DNA of 64,000 nucleotides, from contig CAMEFI010000004.1 in the NCBI GenBank assembly GCA_945915475.1, positions 1 to 64,000 on the forward strand, written 5' to 3'. Origin of the DNA: an uncultured Clostridium sp. GTDB lineage: Bacteria > Bacillota > Clostridia > Lachnospirales > Lachnospiraceae. The notes below the pieces were generated by a model. It worked only from the letters and a program-made list of their open reading frames with translations. It ran no database searches and was not told the origin of the DNA. How positions within the stretch are numbered: position 1 is the first letter of the stretch; each line of letters opens with the position of its first letter. Position numbers and translations under genes: made by a program. Below are positions 39,475 through 48,946 of the stretch, one piece after another.

Positions 39475-42400
39475 CTATTCAACATTCTTCTTCCAGTTAT
39501 TAAACTCAACAATATCTTCAAATTGAATGGTACTTATCGTTCTGGTAGTTTCATAATTCTTATCAACTTTTGTATCATTCGTTGATTCATCTCCACCATA
39601 ACTTCTAAATAAGCTTAATATATGATCATATATATTTCCATTTGCACGTTTATCTTCACAAATACGAAGAATAGATTTTACAATCTCCTCATTTGCTACA
39701 AAATCGACACTATGATCAACGATAATTTTACTTCCTGATATGATAATACCTTCAAAACTATTGACGTTCTGATCAAAAGTAACATCACCTTTTGCAATAA
39801 CGATGCCTTTAACATTACCTGATCCTTTTTGCTTTTCAATCTTGATATCCTCATCACTTAACCATATACCATATCCGGAACCTGCAAAATCTTCATCTTT
39901 CTTATCTGCTAAATCACTGCTATATTTGTCAAATGAAGAAAACTTAAAATAATAATTGATTGGTGTAATCGCACTGTCTTTAATAATATGAGCTAATGCA
40001 ACACCCTCAGAATCAGAAGATTGTGTACTTAACAGCAACTTCATCTCCTTGTACTGTTCCTGCATTCCTCTTGTTACTTCCTGCGACAAAGCCGCCCTTT
40101 TAGCAGATGCAGCAGCTGAATTATCATTAATAGCCGCTTTATTTTCCACGTCACCAATTTTACCACTGTTACCAGAACCTTCTTTACCTTTAGCTTCTTC
40201 ATTATCATTGATTCGAGTAGCAGCTTGTAATAATGCCTTTCCGGAATCACTATCTGCAGTGATTGAAAATGTGCTGCCATATTTTGCTGTCAATGCAGAA
40301 TTGGAATAAATCTTACTATAATCTGTCTCGTTAGAGTTCTGTTTAGTAGGCAACTTTAACATATTTACTTCAAACTCTTCATAATCTGTAATGTCTGTAA
40401 GAAATGATTTTGCAGCAGAAGTAGAATTCTTTGCAAATATCTCAGCATAGGAAGCAATGAACTCATTCACATTCTTATTGGTTGTATCTGCAGATGTGAA
40501 ATCAAAATAGTAATATCTCTTTCCGGAAATCACAGTCTTAATAACCGGTATTTCTGAAATAGCCTTTTCCAACGAACCATCTTTCCACGCTTTCTTAAAA
40601 GCATCTTCCTTTAATACTGCAGTATCTAAAGTAACATAATAACCAACTACATTACCTTGAGCATCCTTTTTTTCTTTAATGTTAGCTGACGGAATATTAC
40701 CATAAGCTAACTGATTACTCTTAATGGATACCGCTTCACCGGTTTTATAATCCTGTACAGCACCTCCTGTTGTCGTCTCTGTCGTGCCATTCTCTTCCCG
40801 AACAACATCACCTTCTGCTCTTGTTCCATCACTGTAATATGTATTATTACCCGATTGATCTGTACTGGTGTCAGGTGATATATAACTGTAATCCTGTACG
40901 GTTACATCTTCATCCTCATCACCTTCATTACCCTTATAGGTTATTGTCTCAGTATGGGATTTCGTATTATCTTTCCGCAATTCAATATATGACTGTCCTG
41001 CAATATACATTGCCGAAACATCCTTCAAATCCAGAGAAGCATTCTCGCCATTGATAATAACAGAACTACTATTATAATGCTCCTGTCCTGTTTGATAGGC
41101 ACGTTTTAATTTACCATTTGCAGCTACGGTATTGTTATCAGTATCTGCTGTCAATGTATAGATACCATTCTTCTTCAAAAAGGCTGTTGAAAAAGAACGA
41201 GTATCTGTCGTAGCATTATTGTAACCATAATATTCACCAATCAGAGTAAAATCAGAACTATTCGCATTTACTTCAAGATCATCTGAAATATAGCAATTAG
41301 CATTCAATGTCATAGAAGATCCCGACATAGTATCTTTTCCAAGATAAGCTGAATATCCTCCAAGAGTAATATTATCTGCCCAGATATCCGTCTTACCCAC
41401 CATATTACCTGAAATGGCACTAACAGTAAGCTTACTTAAATTCATTGCAGCTATTGTTCCTGGGACAACAACTTTATTGGAAGTAAGCGTAACATTGGAA
41501 TTACTCATATATAAACCAGAATACATACTTTTTTCATCTGTACCATTCTGATTTGAGAATCGCTGTCCCCGATTTCCCGAAAACATGGTATTTCCGCTAC
41601 TCGTCTTTGTACCATATGAAGAAACGGGTACAGTATACATTGCAGCAACCTTTTTCTTTGCCTCTGCATCCCCCTGGATTGCATTGGAATTAAGAATCGG
41701 ATCAACAACAGAATCCTGAACACTCACATTTGTAACATTCTCACTACTGCTGTTAAACTCAGGTCCATTATAATCCTTATTATAAAAATCTGCCGCAGCA
41801 TATATATCACCGGTAACATTGACAGTGGCATCTTTAATTTCAATACCCTTATCAGCCAACATAGAAAAGGAAAACAGATTATTAAGTGATGCATTAATCA
41901 TATCAAATGAAACATCAAACTGTGGTTCACCGATTACTACATCCGTGGAAACGGATTGGGTAAATGAATCTGATGCCCCTTTCTTACCAATGGTGAGTGT
42001 TGAATACTTAGCTGTACGGGACAGCTTAAGATTTAATATTGTAACATTATCATTCTTGACCTTAGTACTAATATCAACCTGAAGTTTTCCATCATCTACT
42101 GCATTTCCATCTGCATCTAATGTTTGATTAATCAAAATACCTTCAGGATTAGTATCCTTATCATAGGCATTCGTTACAAAAGATCGAATTCTTTCCACGG
42201 CTTCATCCGGATTTCTATAAGCGGACTCTTCACGAATCATACGCATATATGTTGTCTTCATCAACTTATTAGCCGCATCATTATTCATCGTTACATATGA
42301 CTTACTATCTGTATCATAATATACAATAACTTCCAAAGTGTCTGTATACGCACTATTTAGTTTATCTATAGAGTCTTTACCAACACCTGCATAGATTTCG

Positions 42401-42585
42401 TCCATAGCCTGCTCAAGATAATAGAAATTATCTCTGGAATTAATATCCATAATCTTCAAACGATAACAGAGGGCAATGGCAACCAGAATAGCCGCTGTTA
42501 AAATTGCAAGAAAAGACAGAGTAACAACAACCATAATAAATGTATTACCTTGGTTCTTTACCTTCTTTCTAATCCTTTTTAACAT
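39475..42585 (-). CDS. Large PilX/GspK-like minor pilin with beta-helix-like body
   Basis: 1036 aa; N-terminus RKKVKNQG^NTFIMVVVTLSFLAILTAAILVAIALCYR lacks Glu5; repeated beta-strand pattern in the body. Confidence 0.65.
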   Translation of the reverse strand: MLKRIRKKVKNQGNTFIMVVVTLSFLAILTAAILVAIALCYRLKIMDINSRDNFYYLEQAMDEIYAGVGKDSIDKLNSAYTDTLEVIVYYDTDSKSYVTMNNDAANKLMKTTYMRMIREESAYRNPDEAVERIRSFVTNAYDKDTNPEGILINQTLDADGNAVDDGKLQVDISTKVKNDNVTILNLKLSRTAKYSTLTIGKKGASDSFTQSVSTDVVIGEPQFDVSFDMINASLNNLFSFSMLADKGIEIKDATVNVTGDIYAAADFYNKDYNGPEFNSSSENVTNVSVQDSVVDPILNSNAIQGDAEAKKKVAAMYTVPVSSYGTKTSSGNTMFSGNRGQRFSNQNGTDEKSMYSGLYMSNSNVTLTSNKVVVPGTIAAMNLSKLTVSAISGNMVGKTDIWADNITLGGYSAYLGKDTMSGSSMTLNANCYISDDLEVNANSSDFTLIGEYYGYNNATTDTRSFSTAFLKKNGIYTLTADTDNNTVAANGKLKRAYQTGQEHYNSSSVIINGENASLDLKDVSAMYIAGQSYIELRKDNTKSHTETITYKGNEGDEDEDVTVQDYSYISPDTSTDQSGNNTYYSDGTRAEGDVVREENGTTETTTGGAVQDYKTGEAVSIKSNQLAYGNIPSANIKEKKDAQGNVVGYYVTLDTAVLKEDAFKKAWKDGSLEKAISEIPVIKTVISGKRYYYFDFTSADTTNKNVNEFIASYAEIFAKNSTSAAKSFLTDITDYEEFEVNMLKLPTKQNSNETDYSKIYSNSALTAKYGSTFSITADSDSGKALLQAATRINDNEEAKGKEGSGNSGKIGDVENKAAINDNSAAASAKRAALSQEVTRGMQEQYKEMKLLLSTQSSDSEGVALAHIIKDSAITPINYYFKFSSFDKYSSDLADKKDEDFAGSGYGIWLSDEDIKIEKQKGSGNVKGIVIAKGDVTFDQNVNSFEGIIISGSKIIVDHSVDFVANEEIVKSILRICEDKRANGNIYDHILSLFRSYGGDESTNDTKVDKNYETTRTISTIQFEDIVEFNNWKKNVE

Positions 42586-44451
42586 TTAATTCCCTCCTTT
42601 CGTTCCCGTTACTAAAGGCTTCATACCCGATAACTTTGTCTTCAAAGAAGAATAAGTCGAAGATGCATCTGCAATCGGTTCTTCAGATATATATATCTTT
42701 ACATTATATAACGGACTAGCAGATGTAACAGCATCTGTAATGTACTTAAACTGGTTTTCATCTATATCTGCTGTACTAAGATCATCCGCATTGGATATTG
42801 TATACATATTTGTATTGGATCCGGTAATCGGGTCATAATTTTTAAACAGAACCTTGCTTTCCAAAGTTCTCATATTCTTTCCGGAATAATCATCCTTTAC
42901 AAAATTATGATAAATATTTACATACTTTTCCAATTCGGTAAGGTTTTCTCCGGAATGATTTTTCCCTATAAAAGTAACAGAAGAACGTGAGCGACTACGT
43001 ATTGTAGACGTATTCACCAAATACTGATTACTGATTTTTGTCAGCGCATCATTGTATTTTGTCAGCCAAGTATTAGATGTATTTTTATTAACCGCATTTG
43101 ATACATTCGTATATGCTTCTGCATATTCTTTATCGTAGTACTTCTCCTTTGCCTTCGGATACTCTTCTTTGTATGCTTTATCATATGCAACCTGCCATGC
43201 ATCCGGATCAGATGCCTTGTCTGGAACCTTCCCATTTGCAATGCTCTCAGACGCCATATTGGCCTGTGCCATAACTTTCTCTTCCGCTGCACCTTGTGCA
43301 ACTGAGATCATAGCATAGGATTCTGCCGCCTGTTCTGAATATTGCTCGGCTGTTTCCACTACAAAAAGATTTACCTGCGGATATCCATTCTCTGTTTTAT
43401 CAGTATTATTCTCCTGAACAACTTTTCCATTTCTGTCTAAGACCTTCACTGTTTGTTTTACAAGTCCGGAAGTATCCAGGATGATATTGTCATTTGCCAT
43501 ATAATTGCCATTATATAGACACGGATTGTACATTAAATAAATACTTGGCAATTCTGTTGCCTTAAAGGTCTGCGTGTAAGGAGTGTACGTAATCTCCTGC
43601 GTTAAAACAGAACCAATTGTTTTGCCAGCATACGGACCATCTTTTAATACAACATTTGAATTATCTTTATAACGTAATTTACAGGAAACTGTATAATTAT
43701 ACAGTTCATTTCCTGTTGTTGCATCTGTTTCATGTGCATCTTCCGATGAAACTGAAATTTCAATCACTCGGGTAACGGTATCATTTGGAAAAGCAACAAT
43801 ATCTGCCTGCTGCTTTGTATACTGCTCCCAACGAGTTCTGTCTCCAATTTTTAATATATCTAATTTCTTTGACATAAAGGCATTTGTCACTGTCATGTCA
43901 TAATTTCCAATTGTTCCATTAATCAGCGCAACCTCTGACGCATCCAGGCTTTCAATCAAAGCCAATGTTGAATCATTCGGATTAGAATACTTACTGTCAG
44001 CAACCTGATTTTCAGCGTAAGATTTGTTATCTGTATCAATAGCATAATAATATGTTTTTGCTTTGTTACCTGATTGAATTTTTGTAGATCCGGTAACAAT
44101 ACATCCGCTGTATGATGCCGTCTTAGCCTCACCCTTTTCGTTCGTTCCAGATACTGTATCAGAATACATACCATTTGTAGGATATTTTTTCACAGAGCTA
44201 GTCTCACTCACTTTATTCAAATAATCATCATTAATAACGTTATCTGAAAAGAATGAAGTAGTGTCAGAATTTTTAATATTTTCCATCAAATTCTCAGCAA
44301 ATTCATATTTTGTCTGCGCCTTTGTGGCTTTATCCGATGTCTTCAACGCCTGAATCAACTGTGACGTAATTGGAATTACCAGGATTGCAAATATTGCAAC
44401 CGCAATTACCAGTTCGAAGAAGGATACACCTTTATTTCGGAATTTGTTCAT
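42586..44451 (-). CDS. GspI/PilV-like minor prepilin, enlarged (about 620 aa)
   Basis: MNKFRNKG^VSFFELVIAVAIFAILVIPITSQLIQALKTSDKA; start moved to ATG 44451. Confidence 0.75.
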   Translation of the reverse strand: MNKFRNKGVSFFELVIAVAIFAILVIPITSQLIQALKTSDKATKAQTKYEFAENLMENIKNSDTTSFFSDNVINDDYLNKVSETSSVKKYPTNGMYSDTVSGTNEKGEAKTASYSGCIVTGSTKIQSGNKAKTYYYAIDTDNKSYAENQVADSKYSNPNDSTLALIESLDASEVALINGTIGNYDMTVTNAFMSKKLDILKIGDRTRWEQYTKQQADIVAFPNDTVTRVIEISVSSEDAHETDATTGNELYNYTVSCKLRYKDNSNVVLKDGPYAGKTIGSVLTQEITYTPYTQTFKATELPSIYLMYNPCLYNGNYMANDNIILDTSGLVKQTVKVLDRNGKVVQENNTDKTENGYPQVNLFVVETAEQYSEQAAESYAMISVAQGAAEEKVMAQANMASESIANGKVPDKASDPDAWQVAYDKAYKEEYPKAKEKYYDKEYAEAYTNVSNAVNKNTSNTWLTKYNDALTKISNQYLVNTSTIRSRSRSSVTFIGKNHSGENLTELEKYVNIYHNFVKDDYSGKNMRTLESKVLFKNYDPITGSNTNMYTISNADDLSTADIDENQFKYITDAVTSASPLYNVKIYISEEPIADASSTYSSLKTKLSGMKPLVTGTKGGN

Positions 44452-44473
44452 TATAGGAATCACTCCATTCTAA

Positions 44474-45700
44474 TTACTTGTAAACCTTCACTGCTCCTGA
44501 CTTGCTTGCAATATCAATTCTTGGAGATGAAGCATCATCATCGCTTACTTTCACATATACCGGTAAGCTTGTATCATTCTTAATGGTAACACGTACACCA
44601 GACTTATCGTCTTCACCCTTCTTTGCAGAGGACTGCAATAATAACTTCACATCTTCTGCGGAAGTAACTTCTGCTGTATACTTCGTACCATCCAAATCAT
44701 AATCACAATAATTCTTACCATCCTTCTCATAGAAGCTGAAGGATAAAGTAGATACACTGTTATCACTGTTAGAAACAACACTTGCTTCCTTACCGGCACC
44801 ATTCTGTCCTACAACTTTAGCAGAGACATCGCTGTCAGCCGCATTAATCATAGCATAGAAATCATAACTATTCTCAATTGCCGCACCATCATTCTCATCA
44901 TACTTATTCAAATCACTGTTAGAGGAACCTCCGGTTGCACTGCCGCCATTGAAGATATTGCCGACACCAGTCTCTACATCATCAAGATCAACAGAACGAG
45001 GAGCTCTGTCTTCACCTTGGATAGAATAGCACATAAGATTCATGCTTCCGGAATACTTATCGCTTTCTGCATCATATGCAATGTTGATAGAATCCACTAC
45101 CATACGGTCTTCAAAATTATCTACATACTTCACAACGTTCTTTACTGCCTCATAACTACCAGAGTATGTAATTGGGAATGCTGCTCTATAACATTCATAT
45201 CCGGCAGTAGTATCCTCCGCTACAGTAACTTCTCCGCCTTCTGCAGGTGCTGCTTCCGTTGCAGCCTCTGTAGCTGTTTCCGTAGCCGCTTCTGTGGATG
45301 TATCTGCAGCCGCTGCGTCACCCTCTAATGCTGTATCTGATCCATTCAATCCTAATGTATAGAACTGTTCAGGCTGACCCAGTCCTAAAGAAGCAACATC
45401 AAAATCATATTCATCCTTGATTCCCTGTACGAACATAATGGAAATCTCCTGATTCAAATCCGCAGGAAATGCTTCTAACGTCTCATCAAATTTCTGCTGT
45501 AACTCTTCTGTCTGTGCTAAATAAAACTCTCTGTCCGCCTGCTTTTGCTGTAATTCTGACAGGCGAGCCTGCAATGTAACATTCTCTGCTTTTATGTTAT
45601 TATAGGTCTCTATATTAGGCTTTGCCACATAAAAGATTGAAATAACGGCAATTGCCACACCTGCTAATCCAAGTAATAATGCTTTTTCTGAACTCTTCAT
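44474..45700 (-). CDS. pilO: PilO-like type IV pilus assembly protein
   Basis: Single N-terminal TM plus coiled coil (NIKAENVTLQARLSELQQKQADREFY...); follows PilM-PilN. Confidence 0.75.
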   Translation of the reverse strand: MKSSEKALLLGLAGVAIAVISIFYVAKPNIETYNNIKAENVTLQARLSELQQKQADREFYLAQTEELQQKFDETLEAFPADLNQEISIMFVQGIKDEYDFDVASLGLGQPEQFYTLGLNGSDTALEGDAAAADTSTEAATETATEAATEAAPAEGGEVTVAEDTTAGYECYRAAFPITYSGSYEAVKNVVKYVDNFEDRMVVDSINIAYDAESDKYSGSMNLMCYSIQGEDRAPRSVDLDDVETGVGNIFNGGSATGGSSNSDLNKYDENDGAAIENSYDFYAMINAADSDVSAKVVGQNGAGKEASVVSNSDNSVSTLSFSFYEKDGKNYCDYDLDGTKYTAEVTSAEDVKLLLQSSAKKGEDDKSGVRVTIKNDTSLPVYVKVSDDDASSPRIDIASKSGAVKVYK

Positions 45701-45711
45701 CGTAATCCCTC

Positions 45712-47340
45712 CTATTCTGCCGGTACCGTCTCAAGGGTTGCTTCCCCCTCCTGCGGTTCCTCTTCTGTATCTTCTTCCATGGAAACAAAATTAGCGGTTA
45801 CACTGAATGTGTATGTTGCTTCCCCTGTCTCCTCATCCAATTCCTCTGCGATAGAAGGAACATATGTATTATCCACACAAGAAATATCTTTCATCTGTGT
45901 TACTAACTTAGCAATGGCATCATAGCTTGCTGAAGAACCATTCATAGAAACAGAATCTCCGGAAGATGTGTAACTTGTAATTACAATTTCTTTCGGAAGC
46001 TTAGCCTCTAACTCGTCAAAGAATACCATAAAGTTCTCGTTCAGATTCTTTGTCTGATCATACATTAACTGAATATCATCATACTTTGCCTTGATTGCAT
46101 CATAATCACTGATGATCTGGTCAATATCTGCAATGGCAGCAATCTGTGCATTCAGATTATCTCGCTTTGCTGCTTCATTATTCTTCATAATGGTTGTAAC
46201 CACAATGGAACCTGCTGCTGCAACAATGCCAACAAGTAATACCGCCACACCATACTTCATATAGTCCGCACTACCGGCACTCTTCGTCTTCGCCTCTGAA
46301 GGGCGGAATCCCATCGGTGCAAAAGCTGCACCAATTGGAGAAATCAGATATACCGGATTATATATCTTAAGATCAATCTTCGGATCAAACTTAACATTAT
46401 ATAAGCTGTCCATAATCTTCGTCTGGATATTCAACTGAATCTTGAACAGTCCGTCAATACCTCTGATCAATGCACCATCGCCTGTCAGGAATACATCATC
46501 AATCGGCTTGTCCGGATTCTTAGCTGTGTAATAATCAATGACACGACCAATATTATTGATCAGATAACGGAATGAACCCGTTGCTGCATTATCATCGAAA
46601 TCAACCGTTACCAGTCTCTCATTCTGTAATAATGTCATTGCCGTTGTGGCATCCACTCCCTTTTCATCCATAACTTCTGTTACAACGGCATTTGTACCAT
46701 ATGGAACAGTACGCTGTAACAATAAGGTGTCACCCTTTACAATATTCAATATGGTAGATTCACTACCTAACTGGATTACCATTGTTGTCATTGTAGCACT
46801 TGTCTGTGTCTTGATAAGCTGTAACATAGAGTTACCAACATAATCCACCGCCTGCACAGTTAACCCCAGCATACTACCCAATTCATAATATCCCTTCACC
46901 ATTGCAATTGGTGCAGCTACTACCATTAACTTCAACTGCTTTGTCTTATCCTCGTTCACAACGTGCTCTAATATAGAATGTGACACAACGTAATCTTCTA
47001 TATTAACAGGGAAATATTCCGATGCATTCGCTGCAACAATTCCCTTCACTTTGTTCTCTTTTACTTCCGGAATCAGTACTTCACGGTTCACTGCCTTAGA
47101 AGAACTCAAGATAAAGATTGCGTTCTTGTTCGTGATTCCATTTGCATCTAACTGTTCTCTGATTGCAGATGCAATCTTCTCAATATCCCGAAGCATTCCG
47201 TCTTCATAGGAATCTTCCGGTGTCTCAAATATCAGTGCATTATGCACCACTGTCTGTTTCTTTGTTGAAGGTGATACTTCAACAATCGTAATACTTTCAT
47301 TCGTTATCTCAACTGTTAAGACTTTATTACTCTTTGCCAT
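45712..47340 (-). CDS. PilM-PilN fusion
   Basis: PilM/actin-like N-terminus (VLTVEITNESITIVEV...; LTGDGALIRGIDGLF) followed by TM and PilN-like region YMKYGVAVLLVGIVAAAGSIVVTTIMKNNEAAKRDNLNAQI. Confidence 0.82.
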   Translation of the reverse strand: MAKSNKVLTVEITNESITIVEVSPSTKKQTVVHNALIFETPEDSYEDGMLRDIEKIASAIREQLDANGITNKNAIFILSSSKAVNREVLIPEVKENKVKGIVAANASEYFPVNIEDYVVSHSILEHVVNEDKTKQLKLMVVAAPIAMVKGYYELGSMLGLTVQAVDYVGNSMLQLIKTQTSATMTTMVIQLGSESTILNIVKGDTLLLQRTVPYGTNAVVTEVMDEKGVDATTAMTLLQNERLVTVDFDDNAATGSFRYLINNIGRVIDYYTAKNPDKPIDDVFLTGDGALIRGIDGLFKIQLNIQTKIMDSLYNVKFDPKIDLKIYNPVYLISPIGAAFAPMGFRPSEAKTKSAGSADYMKYGVAVLLVGIVAAAGSIVVTTIMKNNEAAKRDNLNAQIAAIADIDQIISDYDAIKAKYDDIQLMYDQTKNLNENFMVFFDELEAKLPKEIVITSYTSSGDSVSMNGSSASYDAIAKLVTQMKDISCVDNTYVPSIAEELDEETGEATYTFSVTANFVSMEEDTEEEPQEGEATLETVPAE

Positions 47341-47370
47341 ATCGTAGCCTCCCTCGCTAATCAGAAGTTA

Positions 47371-48198
47371 TTATAATAGGGTGTTCACACCCAACATGTT
47401 CAGATACCAGCTCACAAGCTGTTCACCGCATATCATTGTAATATAGACGCCCAAAGATAAATACGGGCCGAAAGCAAACTGTCGTCCGCTTCCCTTAATC
47501 TTCATTATGATCAGATGTATCACTGACCCTGCAATACAACCAATTCCTAATGCTATAAAATTAAGTTTCCAGCCTAAAAGTAAGCCAGTCGCTGCCATTA
47601 ATTTTATGTCACCGTCCCCTATTACACTGTCAATCTCTTCCCCTTCATATCGTCTCTTCAAAATCGGGGTTGCAATCCAATTCACAATGCATAAAAAACC
47701 GCTGACTGCAATAAGACCAATTAAATATTGTAACCAATTAGAAAAATCTGCAAATAAATGAATTAGTCCACATAAAAAAATGATAAAAGTATACTCCACA
47801 GGAATATACTGGGTGTTCCAGTCCACAACACTTAGAGCAAGCAACATTGCAGACGAAACAGAGAACACAACACCGGTCATATTCCATTCTTTCGACCAAA
47901 AAAGAGCAGAAACCAGAACTGCATTCACAAGAAAATATAATATAGTTGTTCCCATTGGCATCTTATGTATCTGTTCGCATTTGCCACGCAATTTGCAAAA
48001 AGATACCAGCATCAATTCTGATAAAAGATTACTATCCCTTCCAATCTTTCTTCTGCCAAAACACTTTTCATTATATTCACAAGAAAGGCATACCTGTTCA
48101 TTCTCCACCCTGGATATGAACCCAGACAACCCGGCAGAGAGTGTTCCAAGTATCCCTGTTCCTATACATATGAACAACCATGTCAATATTTTTATCAT
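47371..48198 (-). CDS. pilD: Prepilin peptidase (A24)
   Basis: CLSCEYNEKCFGRRKIGRDSNLLSELMLVSFCKLRGKCEQI; SVVDWNTQYIPVEYTF; IGDGDIKLMAATGLLLGWK; ATG 48198 has an AGAGG RBS. Confidence 0.87.
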   Translation of the reverse strand: MIKILTWLFICIGTGILGTLSAGLSGFISRVENEQVCLSCEYNEKCFGRRKIGRDSNLLSELMLVSFCKLRGKCEQIHKMPMGTTILYFLVNAVLVSALFWSKEWNMTGVVFSVSSAMLLALSVVDWNTQYIPVEYTFIIFLCGLIHLFADFSNWLQYLIGLIAVSGFLCIVNWIATPILKRRYEGEEIDSVIGDGDIKLMAATGLLLGWKLNFIALGIGCIAGSVIHLIIMKIKGSGRQFAFGPYLSLGVYITMICGEQLVSWYLNMLGVNTLL

Positions 48199-48217
48199 AT
48201 CAGCCTCTTTAGCAACA

Positions 48218-48250
48218 CATAGGTACATCTGAATAGCAGATGTACCTATG
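48218..48250 (-). promoter_or_regulatory. Perfect 14-bp intercistronic hairpin between pilA and pilD
   Basis: CATAGGTACATCTG-aatag-CAGATGTACCTATG; no U-tract. Confidence 0.85.
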
Positions 48251-48259
48251 AAATATGTA

Positions 48260-48730
48260 TTAGTATGTCCAGCCTTTTCCTACGTTAGGGTATACTGTAT
48301 GATCTGCATCTTTAGCACCTACATATACGGTAATTAAATTACTTGCAGCACACATATAAACAAAGTATGTCTGGTTACCTGCCGCAACCTGGCTTCCCTT
48401 TGCATCCTTCTTAGCCTTGCTGTTACCAACTTTACCAATAACAGACTCTAATTCCTTCTGCATTTCTGAGTTGGCACCCTGATTAGTAAAGAATGTCTGA
48501 TAAGGCTGTGGTCCAGAAGTAGTATCTTTAGCAACATCATAAGCTGCCTCATTAGACAATGCTGTCTGAATACCAGAAGCAATCTGCTGTCCATTAGAAA
48601 TATCTGTTGATATTCTGGACTTATTGATGTACTTAATAAGTGCCGGTGCAAGAGCACCTGCCAAGATAGCCATAATGGCAATTACGATAATAAGCTCAAC
48701 CATTGAGAAACCTTTGTTTGTTTTTTTCAT
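48260..48730 (-). CDS. pilA: Major type IV pilin
   Basis: MKKTNKG^FSMVELIIVIAIMAILAGALAPALIKYINKSR; ATG at 48730, not 48817. Confidence 0.88.
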   Translation of the reverse strand: MKKTNKGFSMVELIIVIAIMAILAGALAPALIKYINKSRISTDISNGQQIASGIQTALSNEAAYDVAKDTTSGPQPYQTFFTNQGANSEMQKELESVIGKVGNSKAKKDAKGSQVAAGNQTYFVYMCAASNLITVYVGAKDADHTVYPNVGKGWTY

Positions 48731-48801
48731 AATTATCTCTCCTTTTCTTTTATGAATTTTTATTAAAACTGTCGTGGTTGTAGCGACAGGTTTAATTATA
48801 A

Positions 48802-48940
48802 AGCCACTACTCGCCATGCCAGCTCGACTTCGCTTCGCTTGTCTCGCTGCGGCTAGTCGCCGTATACAAGAGTAGCTAACAACAAGTTATCGTAAGCAAG
48901 CTTACATAACTTGCTCTTAGCCACTCTTGTGCATGGCTCG
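48802..48940. repeat. Structured intergenic element between pilC and pilA
   Basis: 48866-48897 ACAAGAGTAGCTAACAACAAGTTATCGTAAGC pairs with 48900-48930 GCTTACATAACTTGCTCTTAGCCACTCTTGT; outer GCCATGC (48813) / GCATGGC (48931). Confidence 0.85.
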
Positions 48941-48946
48941 TTAGGA

